Assembly (NCBI GenBank): GCA_005406025.1
Contig: BGZK01000146.1
Coordinates: 1 to 64,000, forward strand
Reading direction: 5' to 3'
DNA length: 64,000 bases
DNA from: Eumeta japonica
Taxonomy: Eukaryota; Arthropoda; Insecta; Lepidoptera; Psychidae
Shown: positions 61,901 through 64,000 of the stretch, piece after piece
How positions within the stretch are numbered: the first letter of the stretch is position 1
Layout: each line of letters starts with the position of its first letter
Notes under the pieces: model-generated
What the model saw: the letters and a program-made list of their open reading frames with translations, nothing else
What the model was told of the DNA's origin: nothing
Database searches by the model: none
Position numbers and translations under genes: made by a program

Positions 61901-63927
61901 TCAATAAATTTCAAAATCAAGGTGAATATCTATCCAATTTTCACAACATATGTACGTTAAATCTGCAGATTTTATGTATTTATGTTGTAAAAGATATAAA
62001 GCGTTCTCGTAATTGTAATCTAAAGTAGCTCGACAGTTTTTTGCTCCTTTAGTCTAGAAATAACATATAAAAATAACATTTATACCATAATCAGAAAAAA
62101 TGTATTTAACGACTGTATGTACATCCATCCGACCCGAAACGGGTAAAGTCAAGCGCTGGAATAAGAAAAAAAACCTCCCTTAATGCAGTCTAATGAGATG
62201 ATGAGGTTACGTGAATGCATTGAATTTCGCCAACACGAGGGTAACTTTAAAATGTTTAACCGGCTGCCTCTAAAGCTGTACACTTCTCCCTCGTGACTCG
62301 TCTGCCCGTAAACTTAGGGTATTCTTGGAATATCGTATATTGGATACGCAATCTATCGCACAACCGAATAATACGTCGAACCCGTAGTAGGTCAACGCTA
62401 CCTTAAAATAAGTATTTAATTTTAGGCCACTGTTGCCTAAATGCAATTCAATTATTAATCTATTACTCTGTATACCGGTTGCATCCTATGAATGCGGAAT
62501 TGCCGGTTATCCGGGAATCCAACGGTTAATGCCCTATTCGAGGTCAACTTTCCCAATATGTTTCGTCATTCTTAACGTCATGTCCGATGTCGTCATATCG
62601 TTGGTGACAGGCCTCATCCAGCGGCTCAGTAGGCATTCAGTGCCAGGTTTCCCATCGTCTATTATACATTACGTTATACCTTCATCATACGACGTATCTG
62701 TGCAAGCGCATATGGTGCTTACGCATTTTATTTTGTAATTTACTTGCCTAAATCTATTGCAGTGACGCCACCTGCCCAGTGCAGCATTGTCATGATATGC
62801 ATTTTTTTGTCCATTACACCATCGTGACAGTTAAGAGATTTTAATGTATCCGCACAAATTACATTGCCTTGTTTGTAGAATTCAGTTTGTATCACTTAAA
62901 TATCGCTAACGATCTTTAAGTGGTTTGCAATCATAGCTGTCTAAGTTACGGTTTGTTATATTCTGTGCTCACTCCCTTAGATCAGAGCGATATGTACTTT
63001 TCATAGCTTTCATGGGATTCGAAAACATAATAGAAAATTATAAGCCATTATTAATATCATGTTTTACTTACAATGCATTCTGCATTACGTTGACTACCTC
63101 AAAGATTTTAAAGATGTCAGACGCCAAAAATTACTAAAATAAATTTATTTAATGTTTGCTACGTACTATTAAAAAACCAAAACGACTTTAATGCAAAATA
63201 TGTTAATGGGGACGGTATAATATTTCTATCGCTAAAATTCTCTGACTGCAAAACTGCAACCTGTCGTTACAAAGGAAAACAGATGCCACACCCCGGACCG
63301 CATCGAAGTCTATCAGACTCTATCGAGGTCTACCACTTTTCGGAAGAGTTGTGCTTCGTTTAAAGTTAGGACTTTCATATGAACCGTGTGTTTATTTTAA
63401 AAGTGAAAAGCTATTTTATTTATATATATATATATATACACAGGTAAAGAAGCATCTGTGACGAAACGTGTAAAAATCCTCTTAATTCCTTGCAAATATT
63501 TTTCTTAAATACATCCTCTGAGTTGCCTAAAAAAACATGGAGGGTGACAGTGAATAGAGGACGTGAAATATTTACGCTGTATGAAAATGTTACTCATAAA
63601 GCAAGAAATATTCCATTAATCGTTTGACAGGCTTCACGCTCGAAAAATGTTAAGCGCTATTTCAAAAAAATTAAGTATTTTATTACAAAAGCATCAAGTA
63701 ATGGGTTTTTCGCCGTTCGCGAGTCGACATAGAGTCGGTTTTCCAACGTACGTGACTTAACATAGAGCCGGTTGTCATGTGGTGAGTAAAGGAGCCGATG
63801 CGTCGGCGCCTGCGCAGCTTCTCCGTGAACCCGGCCGTGGAGGTCCTGCAGAGGACGGCCCACAGCTCATATTTTCAGCACCTAGCCAACAACAATAGGG
63901 ATTTTCTCAATCAGATCGGCAAGAGAG
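43454..63927 (+). CDS. Dh44: CRF-like diuretic hormone precursor (DH34/DH44 type), spliced, 3' end outside the window
   Basis: Gene-level span; the exons are listed separately. Joining 43454-43456, 55689-55802, 59566-59664 and 63792-63927 keeps one frame, because every junction is phase 0. The product is a secreted neuropeptide precursor: a signal peptide starting MMWWAMWCC, an acidic spacer, a conserved PWLYLLAGLPRDSQ block, a basic cleavage site RRRLR, then a 34-residue peptide beginning SFSVNPAVEVLQ and ending NNNRDFLNQI, followed by Gly-Lys-Arg. From family knowledge, insect CRF-like diuretic hormones are C-terminally amidated, are released by brain neurosecretory cells, and raise cAMP through a class B GPCR in Malpighian tubules. 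The peptide most resembles the short moth form (Manduca DPII, Bombyx DH34) rather than the 41-residue form. The exons are GC-rich, the introns AT-rich and repeat-laden. The last exon seen ends in phase 1, so more coding sequence lies beyond 64000. The family assignment is firm; the first-exon placement is inference. Confidence 0.85.
43882..43929 (+). repeat. (AT)n(GT)n microsatellite
   Basis: An AT run passes directly into a GT run, within intron 1. Confidence 0.9.
47452..47626. repeat. Degraded copy of the GGGTTCC/AAGTGCGAGTC family
   Basis: The left end CGCCCAAGTATGAGTCGGGC and the right end, whose complement contains CTGGCCATGTGAGTG and CACCGAGGATTCCGTA, are diverged forms of the same lepidopteran terminal sequence in inverted arrangement. 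It lies in intron 1, next to repeat copy B. Confidence 0.5.
47768..48236 (-). repeat. Dispersed repeat, copy B (short form, inverted)
   Basis: Inverted partner of the element at 13369-14126; it lies in intron 1 of the hormone gene. It shares both ends of copy A but lacks most of its middle (the CT-rich and 71-bp duplicated part), so it is about 470 bp. The high identity of the 280-bp arm suggests recent spread of the family. Confidence 0.75.
50560..50730. promoter_or_regulatory. GC-rich island in intron 1
   Basis: CpG-rich sequence (GGAGGCGCCCGCGCCGGACG) then AACGAATAAACGTTTATTCG, a palindrome-like AT block. It is a candidate enhancer of the hormone gene by position only. Confidence 0.25.
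50941..51040 (+). repeat. 42-bp AT-rich minisatellite (about 2.4 units)
   Basis: ATGTATTTTATATTTATTTT begins at 50941 and 50983, with a partial third unit from 51025. The units differ at one position. Confidence 0.85.
51710..51860. promoter_or_regulatory. GC-rich island in intron 1
   Basis: CpG-rich, no exon frame (CCCACGTCGTGGACGGAGGC). Candidate regulatory island. Confidence 0.25.
51870..51886 (+). repeat. (AAT)n microsatellite
   Basis: Five to six AAT units. Confidence 0.85.
52900..53165. promoter_or_regulatory. GC-rich island in intron 1, 2.5 kb before the signal-peptide exon
   Basis: Open frames on both strands overlap here, a sign of composition rather than coding. It includes CCGACCCCGCGGCGGGACG. 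Regulatory or 5' leader function is possible. Confidence 0.3.
55090..55336 (-). repeat. Hexamer-bearing dispersed family, copy 3
   Basis: Minus-strand head ACTAGCTTTCGTCTCCGGCT (ending 55336) followed by GATTCC/GATCCC-like arrays at 55110-55225. It lies just upstream of the signal-peptide exon. A short open frame across it is only repeat-derived. Confidence 0.55.
55689..55802 (+). CDS. Dh44: Diuretic hormone gene, signal-peptide exon
   Basis: The acceptor CCTTGCAG ends at 55688, the exon begins directly with ATG, and the donor GTGAGT begins at 55803. The 38 codons read MWWAMWCCAAAAAV and then a short acidic stretch ending QSAPDD. Residues 1 to about 16 form a hydrophobic core of Trp, Cys and Ala, with probable signal cleavage near the CARAA/PPA region. 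The Trp-rich leader followed by a stretch ending in Ala-Pro-Asp-Asp is the lepidopteran diuretic hormone pattern. The GCG run encoding five alanines is flanked by strongly CpG-rich codons, against an AT-rich background. Both ends are phase 0. Longer chance frames overlap this exon but are not the coding one. Confidence 0.85.
55803..59565 (+). other. Intron 2 of the diuretic hormone gene (3.8 kb)
   Basis: Donor GTGAGT, acceptor TAG within the triple TAGCAGCAG. It holds a tRNA-related SINE at 56.32-56.55 kb and a GC-rich patch at 58.38-58.45 kb. The rest is AT-rich with nothing else recognisable. Confidence 0.7.
56316..56548 (+). repeat. tRNA-related SINE in intron 2
   Basis: GCGGTGGTGGCCGAGTGG holds an A-box-like TGGCCGAGTGG (56324-56334). 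A body follows with TACTAGGCCAGCGCGGAGGA (56475 on), the tail tag of a common lepidopteran SINE. The B box is degenerate, so it is an old copy. Confidence 0.6.
59566..59664 (+). CDS. Dh44: Diuretic hormone gene, propeptide spacer exon
   Basis: The exon reads (Q)QDALSYVEGPLAARYAPE followed by PWLYLLAGLPRDSQ and ends at CACAG before the donor GTACCG (59665). The PWLYLL...RDSQ block is the conserved spacer of moth CRF-like precursors, just ahead of the hormone. The left border is a triple acceptor, TAG-CAG-CAG at 59563-59571, so the exon can begin at 59566, 59569 or 59572, adding two, one or no glutamine, all in phase 0. I give the longest. Very GC-rich codon use supports an authentic exon, as does the agreement of frame with both neighbours. 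The donor GTACCG is a weak match to consensus, which fits regulated or alternative splicing after this exon. Confidence 0.83.
60049..60087 (-). other. Antisense leader-like exon candidate
   Basis: On the minus strand, ATG at 60087 opens MVATVVVAIVACV and a consensus GTGAGT donor follows at 60048 in phase 0. A 13-residue hydrophobic first exon is a shape seen in insect secreted-protein genes. There is no second exon or promoter to support it, so it may be chance. Confidence 0.15.
63419..63438 (+). repeat. (TA)n microsatellite
   Basis: Short TA run near the end of intron 3. Confidence 0.85.
63792..63927 (+). CDS. Dh44: Diuretic hormone gene, exon encoding the mature 34-residue peptide
   Basis: The frame reads EPMRRRLR, then the hormone from codon 63816 (Ser) to 63917 (Ile), then Gly at 63918-63920 and Lys-Arg at 63921-63926. 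The donor GTGAGG begins at 63928. The peptide opens SFSVNPAVEVLQ and closes NNNRDFLNQI. The first 12 residues differ from the Manduca 30-residue hormone, as I remember it, at only two positions, and the C-terminal NNR-FLN core is shared. The middle is four residues longer, giving 34, the length of the silkworm form. RRLR fits a furin-like processing site. Gly-Lys-Arg gives a C-terminal amide. The acceptor is poor (GTGAGTAAAG at 63782-63791, little pyrimidine tract), and an AG three bases later (63793-63794) is an in-frame alternative. A weak acceptor would suit an alternatively used exon. Confidence 0.88.
63816..63917 (+). other. Mature CRF-like diuretic peptide (34 residues, amidated)
   Basis: This is the predicted mature hormone: 34 codons between the RRRLR processing site and Gly-Lys-Arg. 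Gly at 63918-63920 would be consumed to give an Ile-amide. If cleavage instead followed the first three arginines, the product would be 36 residues starting LRSFSV. Confidence 0.8.
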
Positions 63928-64000
63928 GTGAGGCCCTGTATTTGATTACATTATGACGTCGTAGTGAACCTTGCCTGAATACTAGCAAGGTCATGTCGTG

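Larger units (their letters stand above)
59665..63791 (+). other. Intron 3 of the diuretic hormone gene (4.1 kb)
   Basis: Donor GTACCG, acceptor GTAAAG. I looked here for an exon of the longer CRF-like hormone type and found none. Contents are AT-rich DNA, an antisense leader-like exon candidate at 60.05-60.09 kb, a moderately GC-rich patch at 60.2-60.75 kb and a (TA)n run at 63.42 kb. Confidence 0.65.

Noticed and set aside
62433..62738. 101-codon open frame on + in intron 3
   Set aside because: Composition is not protein-like in any consistent way, there are no splice signals in phase, and no motif is recognised.
1..64000. CRISPR arrays, operons, rRNA, bacterial or viral genes
   Set aside because: None seen; sequence character is that of an insect nuclear genome.

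Overview
This is a window of AT-rich nuclear DNA from an insect, almost certainly a moth or butterfly. Four things support that. (1) The only recognisable host gene encodes a CRF-like diuretic hormone precursor of lepidopteran type. (2) There is a mariner fragment of the kind common in moths. (3) Several repeats carry sequence tags I recognise as common in Lepidoptera (the GGGTTCCRTA...CGGAACCCT element, CTAGGCCAGCG SINE tails, CTAGCTTYCG heads). (4) Genes have short GC-rich exons set in very AT-rich introns. No bacterial-style genes, CRISPR arrays or operons are present. Nearly every open frame longer than 60 codons is chance, because the real exons are short and lie in other frames.

Host gene (about 41.7 kb to beyond the right edge, + strand). 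A TATA-bearing candidate promoter lies at 41.71 kb. A 42-nt exon at 43415-43456 ends exactly in an initiator ATG. After a 12.2 kb intron, the exon at 55689-55802 supplies a Trp-rich signal peptide and the start of the propeptide. The exon at about 59566-59664 supplies the conserved spacer (PWLYLLAGLPRDSQ). The exon at 63792-63927 encodes a complete 34-residue CRF-like peptide that starts SFSVNPAVEVLQ, ends NNNRDFLNQI, and is followed by a Gly-Lys-Arg amidation and cleavage signal. All introns inside this model are phase 0. The gene continues past the window. It corresponds to the Dh44 / DH34 family: brain neurohormones that act on class B GPCRs to drive fluid secretion.

Mobile DNA. The best element is a complete-ended hAT transposon (16441-19346), with perfect 16-bp terminal inverted repeats, a perfect 8-bp target duplication and a decayed ZMYM1/DUF4371-type transposase on the minus strand. 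A 137-bp hAT-like MITE with its own perfect 8-bp duplication sits at 12598-12734. A long-TIR foldback MITE with a TAA duplication is at 25624-26189, and a TA-flanked TIR element is at 33107-33643. A repeat family of unknown class has two inverted copies 34 kb apart (13369-14126 and 47768-48236). Other pieces are a mariner transposase fragment, tRNA-derived SINE pieces, a hexamer-bearing dispersed family with three copies, and smaller repeats.

Remainder. From 1 to 41 kb no host exon can be supported. That stretch is AT-rich DNA punctuated by GC-rich islands (1.70-2.48, 4.88-5.28, 8.22-8.32, 8.80-8.96, 10.33-10.57, 15.56-16.06, 20.04-20.85, 27.64-27.87 and 30.50-30.70 kb). More islands lie inside the hormone gene. 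They do not read as exons and look like candidate conserved regulatory islands, but nothing here proves it. Several compact hairpins are unexplained.
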